From contig JAJPJG010000043.1 in assembly GCA_021324395.1 (NCBI GenBank), positions 62,001-126,000 on the forward strand: a stretch of DNA of 64,000 nucleotides, in the 5' to 3' direction. Below, piece after piece: positions 25,075 to 33,288 of the stretch. The DNA is from Spartobacteria bacterium (lineage in GTDB: Bacteria; Verrucomicrobiota; Verrucomicrobiia; Chthoniobacterales; Chthoniobacteraceae). A program made the position numbers and the translations under genes. The first letter of the stretch is position 1, and each line of letters starts with the position of its first letter. Under the pieces are notes generated by a model. That model searched no databases, was not told where the DNA came from, and saw only the letters and a program-made list of their open reading frames with translations.

Positions 25075-25434
25075 TTGCCTCCTGTTTCAGGGCTCGGGTT
25101 CGCCGTATCGCTCGCCCTGCTTTGCCTGACGCCCACCGTGCCGGCGCGCGCGCAGTCGCAACCCGAGATGAACCAGCAGGCCGAGGCCGATTTTGAAACA
25201 GCGGACCGGGAACTCACTCGCGTCTATAAAAAGGCGCTCGATGGGCTCGACGAGGAATCGGTGAAAAAGCTGAAGGCCGCGCAGCGCGCGTGGATCGCTT
25301 TCCGCAACGCGCAGGCGGAGTTCGATGCCGACCAGCAGGCGCGCGGCGGCAGCATGCATCCCATGATTTACTACAACGACATGGCACAGCTCACGCGCGA
25401 CCGCATCAAACAACTCAAAGAATCCGCGCAGTGA
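25075..25434 (+). CDS. Secreted DUF1311 / LprI-N-like protein
   Basis: The 119-residue product starts at a TTG, the only plausible start in front of a hydrophobic export segment (VSLALLCLTPTVPARAQS). The mature part, with EADFETADRELTRVYKKAL and AAQRAWIAFRNAQAEFDA, matches the DUF1311 (LprI N-terminal) family, some members of which inhibit lysozyme in the periplasm. A lysozyme-inhibitor role is not shown here. Its stop overlaps the pyrC GTG by 4 bp, so it is embedded in the pyrimidine operon, which is unusual. The start is uncertain because the preceding repeat is open in the same frame. Confidence 0.65.
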   Translation: MPPVSGLGFAVSLALLCLTPTVPARAQSQPEMNQQAEADFETADRELTRVYKKALDGLDEESVKKLKAAQRAWIAFRNAQAEFDADQQARGGSMHPMIYYNDMAQLTRDRIKQLKESAQ

Positions 25435-26723
25435 AAACGACCCTCATTACCAACGGCCACATCATCGACCCTGCGAACGGCATCGACCGCGTCGGCGACG
25501 TTTATCTTTCCGGCGGGAAAATCGCGAAGGTCGATTTCGAGGCGACGGTGCGCAAGCATCCGCACGACCTCGACGTGATCGACGCGAGCGGGCTCGTCGT
25601 TTGCCCCGGCTTGATCGATATCCATGTGCATCTGCGCGAGCCGGGACAATCGGCCAAGGAAACCATCGCCAGCGGCACGCGTGCGGCGGCGGCGGGCGGT
25701 TTCACGAGCGTCGTCTGCATGCCGAATACCTCGCCCGCGGTGGACAACGCGAGCGTCGTCACCTCGATCAAAGACCGCGCGGCGCACGAAGCGTGCGTGC
25801 ATGTTTTCCCCACCGGCGCGATCACGAAAAACATCGCCGGCGAAGAACTCGCGCCGATCGGCTCGATGCACAAAGCCGGCATCGTCGCGCTCACCGACGA
25901 CGGGCATTGCGTGCAAAATCACGAGCTGATGCGGCGCGCGCTCGAATACGCGCGGATGTTCGGGCTCGTCGTGATGGATCATTGCCAGGACTACAATCTC
26001 GTCGGCAAAGGCGTCATGCACGAGGGCTACTGGAGCACGGTGCTCGGGTTGCCCGGCTGGCCGTCGCTCGGCGAGGAAACCATCGTCGCGCGCAACGCGC
26101 AGCTCGCGGAGTTGTGTGACACGCCGATTCATTGCCAGCACCTCAGCGCCGCCGGCAGCGTCCGCATTTTGCGCGAAGCACGAAAACGTGGCGTGAAGAT
26201 CTCGGGCGAGATTTGTCCGCACCACATCGCGCTGACTGATGAGTCGATCCGCGCGTTCGATACGAATTTCAAAATGAATCCGCCGTTGCGCACGCAACGC
26301 GACATCGACGCGCTGATCGAAGGCGTCGCCGACGGCACGATCACGATCCTCGCCAGTGACCACGCGCCGCATTGCGGCTACGAAAAGGAGGTCGAGTTCG
26401 ACATGGCGCCGTTTGGCATCGTCGGGCTCGAGACGGAGCTCGCCCTTTTCATCGACATCCTCGTGCACAAAACGAAAGCGATATCGCTGTCGCGGCTGGT
26501 CGAGATGTTCACCCGCGAACCGGCATCGCTGCTCGGTCTGGACCGAGGCACGCTCTCGCCCGGCGCCGTCGCCGACGTCACGCTGATCGATCCCGACTGC
26601 GAATGGACCGTGGATAAGGCACAATTCCAATCGCGCTCGCGCAACACGCCATTCCACGGCTGGCAGCTAAAAGGCCGCGCCGTGCGGACGATCGTCGCAG
26701 GCGAGACGGTTTGGCAGCTCTGA
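25431..26723 (+). CDS. pyrC: Dihydroorotase
   Basis: The 430-residue zinc amidohydrolase cyclises carbamoyl-aspartate to dihydroorotate. Metal ligands are in DIHVHLREPG (near residue 60), with later ligands in HCQHLSAAGS and CPHHIALTDE and the catalytic aspartate in SDHAPH. This is the class I (multifunctional-type) dihydroorotase that commonly pairs with PyrB. It starts with GTG overlapping the lprI-like stop, so translation is coupled. Length is normal. Confidence 0.95.
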   Translation: MKTTLITNGHIIDPANGIDRVGDVYLSGGKIAKVDFEATVRKHPHDLDVIDASGLVVCPGLIDIHVHLREPGQSAKETIASGTRAAAAGGFTSVVCMPNTSPAVDNASVVTSIKDRAAHEACVHVFPTGAITKNIAGEELAPIGSMHKAGIVALTDDGHCVQNHELMRRALEYARMFGLVVMDHCQDYNLVGKGVMHEGYWSTVLGLPGWPSLGEETIVARNAQLAELCDTPIHCQHLSAAGSVRILREARKRGVKISGEICPHHIALTDESIRAFDTNFKMNPPLRTQRDIDALIEGVADGTITILASDHAPHCGYEKEVEFDMAPFGIVGLETELALFIDILVHKTKAISLSRLVEMFTREPASLLGLDRGTLSPGAVADVTLIDPDCEWTVDKAQFQSRSRNTPFHGWQLKGRAVRTIVAGETVWQL

Positions 26724-26816
26724 TCAGCGGACGGGCAGAAGCAACCCAACGCGCTTTCCACGCCGGTCGCAAAGCCAGCGCAGTTTGCAGGTTTTCCGTT
26801 TGGTGACTCGTTTCAT
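26724..26816 (-). CDS. Predicted 30-residue basic micropeptide
   Basis: The frame encodes MKRVTKRKTCKLRWLCDRRG and 10 further residues ending LLLPVR. An AAGGAG lies 8 bp before the ATG, better than most genes here. It is highly basic with two cysteines nine bases-worth of codons apart and ends 1 bp after pyrC, pointing towards it. No family is recognised; it could bind nucleic acid or a membrane. It is too short to be certain. Confidence 0.5.
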   Translation of the reverse strand: MKRVTKRKTCKLRWLCDRRGKRVGLLLPVR

Positions 26817-26932
26817 GATGTCTGCTCCTTAGCACGCCCGGTGCCACGAGGCCGCAAGTCTGTGTTCCGCAAATAAAGTGCAACTATTTTCTAAGAAAAC
26901 CGGCGCTCGCGCGTTTACATGATGAAGACCGC

Positions 26933-27439
26933 ATGCCTGACGCTCCGACCAAATGGCTGTATGACGCACTCGCTCGATATGAGCGGCCGCTGATTCGCTA
27001 TGCGCTGACGATCACCGGCGATCTCGAGCACGCGCGCGATGTCGTGCAGGAGACGTTTGTGCGACTGAGCCGCGAGCACGACGTCGCGGATCGCGTGGCG
27101 GCATGGCTGTTCACGACGTGCCGGCATTACGCGCTCGATGTCTGCCGCAAAAACAATCGCATCGTCGCGATGCAACCGGAGGAAATGAACAATCACGCGA
27201 GCGAAGATTTGCAGCCCTCGGCGGAGCTGGAGCGAAAGGAAACCGCTGCGCGGCTGGGCGAGCTCGTCGGTGCGCTGCCGGTCAACCAGCGCGAAGTGAT
27301 CCGGCTGAAATTCGACGCGGGCCTGAGCTACCGCGAGATTAGCGAGGTCACAAAGCTCAGCGTCGGCAATGTCGGTTTTCTCATCCACACCGCAGTGAAA
27401 TCGCTGCGGGATTCGTGGCAGCAGGAGGCAATCCTATGA
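26933..27439 (+). CDS. ECF-type RNA polymerase sigma factor
   Basis: This 168-residue sigma-70 family protein has region 2 (about 20-85, with DLEHARDVVQETFVRL and WLFTTCRHYALDVCRK) and region 4 (about 110-160, with LPVNQREVIRLKFDAGLSYR and the helix-turn-helix ISEVTKLSVGNVGFLIHTAV). It lacks regions 1 and 3, as in extracytoplasmic-function factors. The 3' end overlaps an anti-sigma/VWA gene by 4 bp (ATGA), so the pair is translationally coupled and the partner probably controls it. A TATTTTCTAAGAAAAC element lies upstream. Confidence 0.88.
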   Translation: MPDAPTKWLYDALARYERPLIRYALTITGDLEHARDVVQETFVRLSREHDVADRVAAWLFTTCRHYALDVCRKNNRIVAMQPEEMNNHASEDLQPSAELERKETAARLGELVGALPVNQREVIRLKFDAGLSYREISEVTKLSVGNVGFLIHTAVKSLRDSWQQEAIL

Positions 27440-29664
27440 ACTTCGATGATCCAAAATTATCGGCCTGCGCACTCGGTGAACTCGATCCGGCGGAACGAGC
27501 GGAGATCGAGCGGGAGCTGGCGAGCTCGCCCGATGCGCAGCGTTTCGTCGAGGACACGCAGCAAATTGCGGAAGCGTTAACGACGGAACTGAAACGCGAT
27601 GGCGATGCGATGCTTTCCGCGGAAGCGCGGGAAAAAGTGCTCGCTGCATTCGATGCAAACCAACACGTCATTCGCCCCGCGCTGTGGCGGCGTCCGGCAT
27701 TCCTCGTCGGCCTCGGCGCACTCGCGGCGTGTCTCGCGCTTGCGCCATTCGTGCCGTGGTATGAATGGCTGCAGCACCGCAAAGCGACCGCAATGAGCGC
27801 GGCTGCGAACAATGAAGTCACTGTAAAAGTCGAAACCGAAAATGTAACTGCTGCGCCGCCGTCCGAGAGCGCCACGATCACTGCGATGTTGAAGTCGGGC
27901 ACGCTGGCGGTAGCCACCTCGAATACCTACACGGGCACTGCGACAGTGAACAACGGCACGCTGGCTCTTGCGGCTCCCACACAGGCCGCCCTCGCGCCAG
28001 TCGTCACCGCCCCGGTAGCATCGTTGCAAGCTTCGGCGGGCCACTACTCTGTAAGTTTGGGGTCGTCCGTTTCCATTGCGCAACCAGCTCTGGTCGCCAC
28101 CCTTCCTGTAACGATGGGCGGCAGAGGGGCTGGGCGTAGAGAGGAGGCGGCCGACGAAAAAACGCTGGCGTTTGACGCTTCCATCGCCAAGTCGGGACAA
28201 ATCGCCAACAAAACGTTCACCGACTCTCAGCGCTACAATCCGAACTTCAACACCGAGTCCTACGCGCATCTCGGCGAAAACCCGTTCCTCGCCGTCAACG
28301 AAAACCCGCTCTCGACGTTCTCCATCGACGTGGACACTGCGTCCTACGCAAATGTGCGGCGCTTTTTAAACCAGGGCCAGCTCCCGCCAGCCGGCGCGGT
28401 GCGGATCGAGGAGCTCGTGAATTATTTCAGCTACGATTATCCGCAGCCTGCCGGCGAAGATCCGTTCTCGGTCAACGTCGAGATCAACGATTGCCCGTGG
28501 CAGCCGGCGCACCGGCTCGCGCGCATCGGGCTCAAGGGCCGCGAGATCGCACCGGCAAAGCGCCCGCCGAGCAATCTCGTGTTCCTCATCGATGTCTCAG
28601 GCTCGATGGAGCCCGAGAACAAGCTGCCGCTGCTCAAGGCGAGCCTGCGTTTGCTCGTGGAAAAACTCACCGAAAACGATCGCGTCTCGATCGTTGTCTA
28701 CGCCGGCAATTCCGGTCTCGTCCTGCCACCGACGAACGGCGGCACAAAGGAGCCGATCCTCGACGCGCTCACGCGGCTCGAAGCCGGCGGTTCCACCAAC
28801 GGCGCGGCAGGCATTCAGCTCGCCTACGACATCGCGGAAAAAAACTTCGTCAAAGGCGGCGTCAATCGCGTGATCCTCGCGACCGACGGCGATTTCAACG
28901 TCGGCGTGACCAGCGAATCCGCGCTCGTGAAATTGATCGAGGCGAAAGCGAAGACCGGCGTGTTTTTGAGCGTGCTCGGCTTTGGCGATGGCAATTTGCA
29001 GGACTCGAAAATGGAATCGCTCGCCGACCACGGCAACGGCAACTACGCCTACATCGACTCGCTCGCCGAAGGCCGCAAAGTGCTCGTCGAGCAGGCCGGC
29101 GGCACGCTCGTGACGATCGCGAAGGACGTGAAAATCCAGGTCGAGTTCAATCCCGTCGCCGTTAGCCAATACCGGCTCATCGGCTACGAAGACCGCATGC
29201 TGCGGAAGGAGGACTTCAACGATGACAAAAAAGACGCGGGCGAGATCGGCGCAGGCCACACCGTCACCGCGCTCTATGAAATCGCGCCCACCGGAGCCGA
29301 TGAGAAAAAGCCGTCTGTCGATCCGCTCAAGTATCAGCCTGCGCCAACGCCCGCAGCCGCAAGCGACGAAATGATGACGGTCAAGCTGCGTTACAAACAA
29401 CCGGATGGCGATACGAGCAAACTCCTCGCCGTTTCGGCAAAAGACGCCTCAAAGCATCTCGCCGACAGCTCACGCGACTTCCGCTTCGCCGCTGCGGTGG
29501 CCGGTTTCGGCATGTTGCTGCGCGAGTCCGAGCACAAAGGCAGCGCGACATGGGACGGAATCCGCGAAATCGCGGTCGAAGGCAAAGGCACGGACACGAA
29601 CGGCTATCGCTCGGAGTTCATCGAGTTGATCGACAAGGCGAAGTCGTTGCAGGCCCAGCCTTAG
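27436..29664 (+). CDS. Anti-sigma-like N-terminus fused to VWA domain (YfbK-like)
   Basis: The product has 742 residues. Residues 1-60 resemble the cytosolic part of anti-sigma factors (LSACALGELDPAERAEIERE), and a membrane helix spans about 88-108. A linker at about 150-240 holds the phrase NTYTGTATVNNGTLAL, which looks like an autotransporter beta-strand repeat. An N-terminal VWA-associated domain precedes the VWA domain with MIDAS DVSGS (about 385), followed by a DUF3520-like end. YfbK-type proteins have this order, but their function is unknown. Coupling to the ECF sigma gene suggests it senses an envelope signal. It ends 4 bp into the recF gene on the other strand. Confidence 0.82.
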   Translation: MNFDDPKLSACALGELDPAERAEIERELASSPDAQRFVEDTQQIAEALTTELKRDGDAMLSAEAREKVLAAFDANQHVIRPALWRRPAFLVGLGALAACLALAPFVPWYEWLQHRKATAMSAAANNEVTVKVETENVTAAPPSESATITAMLKSGTLAVATSNTYTGTATVNNGTLALAAPTQAALAPVVTAPVASLQASAGHYSVSLGSSVSIAQPALVATLPVTMGGRGAGRREEAADEKTLAFDASIAKSGQIANKTFTDSQRYNPNFNTESYAHLGENPFLAVNENPLSTFSIDVDTASYANVRRFLNQGQLPPAGAVRIEELVNYFSYDYPQPAGEDPFSVNVEINDCPWQPAHRLARIGLKGREIAPAKRPPSNLVFLIDVSGSMEPENKLPLLKASLRLLVEKLTENDRVSIVVYAGNSGLVLPPTNGGTKEPILDALTRLEAGGSTNGAAGIQLAYDIAEKNFVKGGVNRVILATDGDFNVGVTSESALVKLIEAKAKTGVFLSVLGFGDGNLQDSKMESLADHGNGNYAYIDSLAEGRKVLVEQAGGTLVTIAKDVKIQVEFNPVAVSQYRLIGYEDRMLRKEDFNDDKKDAGEIGAGHTVTALYEIAPTGADEKKPSVDPLKYQPAPTPAAASDEMMTVKLRYKQPDGDTSKLLAVSAKDASKHLADSSRDFRFAAAVAGFGMLLRESEHKGSATWDGIREIAVEGKGTDTNGYRSEFIELIDKAKSLQAQP

Positions 29665-30704
29665 CTTTTCGTCAGCTTCCCGCCGGCAATGTGAAACAGT
29701 TGCCCGGCATCGCGAGCCATCCAGTCAACATGTGTCGTCGTGATGAGTTGCTGCGCGCCGGCGGGCAGATTTTGCAGCAATGCGTTGCGGCGCGTGACGT
29801 CGAGTTCGCCAAAAATGTCGTCGAGCAAAAGCAGCGGCGGCGTGCCGATTCGCTGCTCGAGCAGCTTTGCCTGCGCGAGTTTTAGCGAAAGCGCGATGGA
29901 GCGCTGCTGGCCTTCGCTTGCGAATTCGGATGCGGTGTCGTTGAGAAAAAACGCGAGATCGTCGCGATGCGGACCGGCGCTGGTTTGACGCAGCCGCAAA
30001 TCTTCATTGCGCGATTTTTCCAGCGCGTCCGCGAAGTTTTCGCCGCCGCCCGGCACGTATTGCAGCTCGAGGTTCTCGGCGGAATTGCTGATCGCGCGCT
30101 GCGCAATTTCCGCGTGCGGCTGAAGCGCAGTAACAAGCTTCGTGCGCGCCTTGGCGATGGCATTTCCCGTTTCGATCAGCGGCGCGTTGAACGCGGAAAT
30201 CTCGCGCCAATTCTGCCGCGGAGCTTTCAGCAAAAGGTTTCGCGAGCGAAGCGCCTTTTCGTAAGCGCGCAGAGTTTTGCGATAGCTGCTGTCGAGTTGT
30301 GCCGCGACGAAGTCCAAAAACTTCCGCCGGTGATCGGGCATGCCGCGCACGAGTTCGATGTCCGGATTCGCAAAATAAACGACGCGACCGATGTCGAGGT
30401 AATCGAGCGAGGACTTTTGCTCAACCGAATCGACCGCGAGTTTTTTTCGTTCGCGCGAAAAGTAAAATTGCATGTGCCGTTGCGCGAAATGTCCATCGAG
30501 AACAAAGCCGCGCCGGCCGTGCTGGATCGCGTGCGCGAGCTTGCTCACGCGCGGCGATTGCAGCCGCAGCAGGACGCAGACGGCTTCGAGCAGCGACGTT
30601 TTTCCCTGCGCATTCGGGCCGACAAAGACATTCATGCCCGGCGCGAACTCGCAATCGAGCGCGTCGAAGCAGCGGAAATGGCGGAGCTGGATGTCCGAAA
30701 GCAC
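29661..30704 (-). CDS. recF: DNA replication and repair protein RecF
   Basis: The 347-residue SMC-like ATPase loads RecA at single-strand gaps. Walker A is GPNAQGKTS (near residue 30), the signature SEGQQRSIALSLKLA is near residue 275, and the Walker B and D-loop DDIFGELD follows. The start is a GTG; the N-terminus LSDIQLRHFRCF fits the family. It does not sit next to dnaN or gyrB as in many bacteria, but after mutS on the same strand (13 bp gap), so a repair-gene pair is formed. It converges with the VWA gene and overlaps it by 4 bp. Confidence 0.94.
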   Translation of the reverse strand: MLSDIQLRHFRCFDALDCEFAPGMNVFVGPNAQGKTSLLEAVCVLLRLQSPRVSKLAHAIQHGRRGFVLDGHFAQRHMQFYFSRERKKLAVDSVEQKSSLDYLDIGRVVYFANPDIELVRGMPDHRRKFLDFVAAQLDSSYRKTLRAYEKALRSRNLLLKAPRQNWREISAFNAPLIETGNAIAKARTKLVTALQPHAEIAQRAISNSAENLELQYVPGGGENFADALEKSRNEDLRLRQTSAGPHRDDLAFFLNDTASEFASEGQQRSIALSLKLAQAKLLEQRIGTPPLLLLDDIFGELDVTRRNALLQNLPAGAQQLITTTHVDWMARDAGQLFHIAGGKLTKS

Positions 30705-30717
30705 GCGTTGGCCGTTG

Positions 30718-33255
30718 TTAAAACAACGTCATTTGCGGTTTCATCGTCGCGAGCGCCTCGGCGGCTTTCTTTTTGCCGCGCGGTTTTCCGTGCTTTGGCA
30801 GCGGCGGATGCTCGGCAAGCGCGGGCTTGCCGTCGGCGTTGAGCTCGGCCTGTTCGAGGTTGCCGAGAATTTCCTTGGCGCGCGCGATGACTTCCGTCGG
30901 CAATCCCGCGAGGCGCGCGACCTGGATGCCGTAGCTTTTGTCCGCGCCGCCGCGAATGATTTTGCGCAAAAAGATAATCTGGTCGTTCCATTCGCGCACG
31001 GCGACGTTGAAATTTTTCACGCCGCCGCGCGTCATCTCGAGTTCGGTCAGTTCGTGGTAGTGCGTCGCGAAAAGTGTGCGCGCTTTCGCTTTATCGTGTA
31101 GAAACTCGGCGACGCTCCATGCGATCGACAGGCCGTCGAAAGTCGAGGTGCCGCGTCCGATTTCGTCGAGAATGACGAGGCTGCGGGGCGTCGCGTTGTT
31201 CAAAATGTTCGCGGTTTCGTTCATCTCGACCATGAAGGTCGATTGCCCGCGGGAGAGATCGTCGTTCGCGCCGACGCGCGTGAAAATGCGGTCCGCGAGC
31301 CCGATCTCTGCGCTTGCCGCCGGCACGAAGCTGCCGATCTGCGCCATCAAAACGACGAGCGCCACCTGCCGGATGAACGTGCTTTTGCCCGCCATGTTCG
31401 GGCCGGTGATGATGAGGATGCGGTTCGCGACGCCGTCGAGTTCGACATCGTTCGGCACGAACTTTTCCTCGACGAGACTTTGGTCGAGCACCGGATGACG
31501 GCCATCCAGAATCGAAATGCGCGAGCCGTCGGTAAGCTGCGGGCGCGAGTAGTTGAAAAGCCGCGCCGTTTCAGCAAGGGAGCAGATCGCGTCGAGCGTC
31601 GCGATCGCCGCGGCGGTCTGCTGCAAATCGGCGAGCGATTTCAAAACTTCATCGCGCAACTGCACGAAGAGTTCGTATTCGAGATTCCGCGAGCGCTCGT
31701 CGGCGCCGAGGATTTTGCCCTCCATTTCCTTCAACTCCGGCGTGATGAAGCGCTCGCCGTTCACTGTCGTCTGCTTGCGGATGTAATGCGCCGGCACGCT
31801 GCCGAGATTCGATTTCGTGATCTCGATGAAATAGCCAAAGACGCTTGTGTAACGCACTTTTAGCGACTTGATTCCGGTGGTCTCGATCTCGCGTTGCTGG
31901 AGCTGCGCGATCCAATCCTTGCCCTCGCGCGTCGCGGCATGCAGTTCATCGAGCGGCGCGTAATAACCCTCGCGAAACATGCCGCCTTCCTTGATCACCG
32001 CGGGCGGCTCATCGACGATCGCTTTTTCGAGCAGATCGACGAGATCGGGAAACTCGTGCAGCTCGCGCAAAATTTTCGTGCGCAAATTTTCCGCATCGTC
32101 GTCCTGCGCGGAGTGAATTGCGGTCTGCCCGAGTGCCGCGACGTGCTCCTTGATCTCGGGAATTTGTTTGAGCGAAGCGCGCAGCATCGCGAGATCGCGC
32201 GCATTGCCGCCGCTTTGATTCAACCGCCCGACGGTGCGCTGGATGTCACGCACTTCGCGCAAAGTTTCGCACGTTTTGCTCAGCAGGAATGGCTCGGCAA
32301 GAAACTCCGCGATCAAATCCTGACGTTCGACGAGCGGCGCGATTTCGCAGAGCGGATGCAAAATCCAATCGCGCAGCAACCGGGCGCCCATCGGCGTGAC
32401 GGTGCGATCGAGTGCGGCGAGCAGACTCATGTCGCGTTGTCCGCGCGATGCCACGAGCTCAAGGTTCGACTGCGTCGCCGCGTCGAGAATCATGAAATTC
32501 GTGTTGCGGTAAACGCTAAGCCGCGTGATGTGATCAACGCGCCGGCGCAGCGCATTTTTCAAATAATGCAGCACAGCACCCGCAGCCGCGCAGGCTGCTT
32601 CCATTTCCGCGCAGCCGAAGCCGTCGAGCGACTGCACTTTGAAATGCTCGCGCAACGTGAAGCACGCCTGCTCAGGCAAAAACGCATAGCCGTCGGTCGC
32701 CTCGGCATTGGGAATTTCCGCGCGCAATTCCGGCTGCTCCTCGCTGATCAGCACCTCCGTCGGCTGCACGCGCGCGAGCTCGTCCGCGAGCGACTGCGCA
32801 TCGGCGAGCTCGGTCAGCTTGAACTCGCCGGTGCTCGTATCGACGAACGCGAAGCCATAGCGCTCGTTTTTAAAAAAGACCGCCGCGAGAAAATTGTTCC
32901 GCTTCGAATCGAGCAGGTGCAGGTCGGTCACCGTGCCGGCGCTGATGATTTGCGTGATCTGCCGCTCGACGATTTTGCCGGGCTGCGGGTCGCTGACTTG
33001 ATCGCAAATCGCGACACGCTTTCCCGCTTTCACGAGCCGTGCGATGTAACGATCCGCCGCGTGAAACGGCACGCCGCACATCGGCACGGTGTTCCGCTTT
33101 GTTAACGCCACGTTGAGGATGGATGCGGCCTCCTTCGCATCGTCGAAAAACATTTCGTAGAAATCGCCGAGCCGAAACAGCAGCAGCGTATCCGGCGGCA
33201 AAGTGCGCCGGATGCCTTGATACTGTTGCATCATCGGGGTGAGGGAATCGGCCAT
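30718..33255 (-). CDS. mutS: DNA mismatch repair protein MutS
   Basis: This 845-residue protein recognises mismatches and small loops. Its N-terminal mismatch-binding domain has the Phe-x-Glu motif in RLGDFYEMFFDDA (near residue 28-35). The ATPase domain has GPNMAGKST (about residue 610) and a later ALVILDEIGRGTSTFDG-like segment. The basic end holds Lys/Arg-rich residues after the ATPase. Length fits MutS1. Its 3' end leads into recF after 13 bp, so they are likely one transcript. Confidence 0.97.
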   Translation of the reverse strand: MADSLTPMMQQYQGIRRTLPPDTLLLFRLGDFYEMFFDDAKEAASILNVALTKRNTVPMCGVPFHAADRYIARLVKAGKRVAICDQVSDPQPGKIVERQITQIISAGTVTDLHLLDSKRNNFLAAVFFKNERYGFAFVDTSTGEFKLTELADAQSLADELARVQPTEVLISEEQPELRAEIPNAEATDGYAFLPEQACFTLREHFKVQSLDGFGCAEMEAACAAAGAVLHYLKNALRRRVDHITRLSVYRNTNFMILDAATQSNLELVASRGQRDMSLLAALDRTVTPMGARLLRDWILHPLCEIAPLVERQDLIAEFLAEPFLLSKTCETLREVRDIQRTVGRLNQSGGNARDLAMLRASLKQIPEIKEHVAALGQTAIHSAQDDDAENLRTKILRELHEFPDLVDLLEKAIVDEPPAVIKEGGMFREGYYAPLDELHAATREGKDWIAQLQQREIETTGIKSLKVRYTSVFGYFIEITKSNLGSVPAHYIRKQTTVNGERFITPELKEMEGKILGADERSRNLEYELFVQLRDEVLKSLADLQQTAAAIATLDAICSLAETARLFNYSRPQLTDGSRISILDGRHPVLDQSLVEEKFVPNDVELDGVANRILIITGPNMAGKSTFIRQVALVVLMAQIGSFVPAASAEIGLADRIFTRVGANDDLSRGQSTFMVEMNETANILNNATPRSLVILDEIGRGTSTFDGLSIAWSVAEFLHDKAKARTLFATHYHELTELEMTRGGVKNFNVAVREWNDQIIFLRKIIRGGADKSYGIQVARLAGLPTEVIARAKEILGNLEQAELNADGKPALAEHPPLPKHGKPRGKKKAAEALATMKPQMTLF

Positions 33256-33288
33256 CGCGTCGGAGCTTAGTTTCGGTGCGGTGCGCGT

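Noticed and set aside
24771-25217. Minus-strand frame of 148 codons across the repeat with repeated LSKKRHVA-like phrases
   Set aside because: The phrases follow from the DNA repeat. The period of 42-43 bp shifts frame between units, and there is no ribosome site.
24493-25434. Reading frame running from within pyrB through the tandem repeat into the lprI-like gene
   Set aside because: It starts inside pyrB in the wrong frame and the repeat period is not a multiple of three; only the last part looks like protein.
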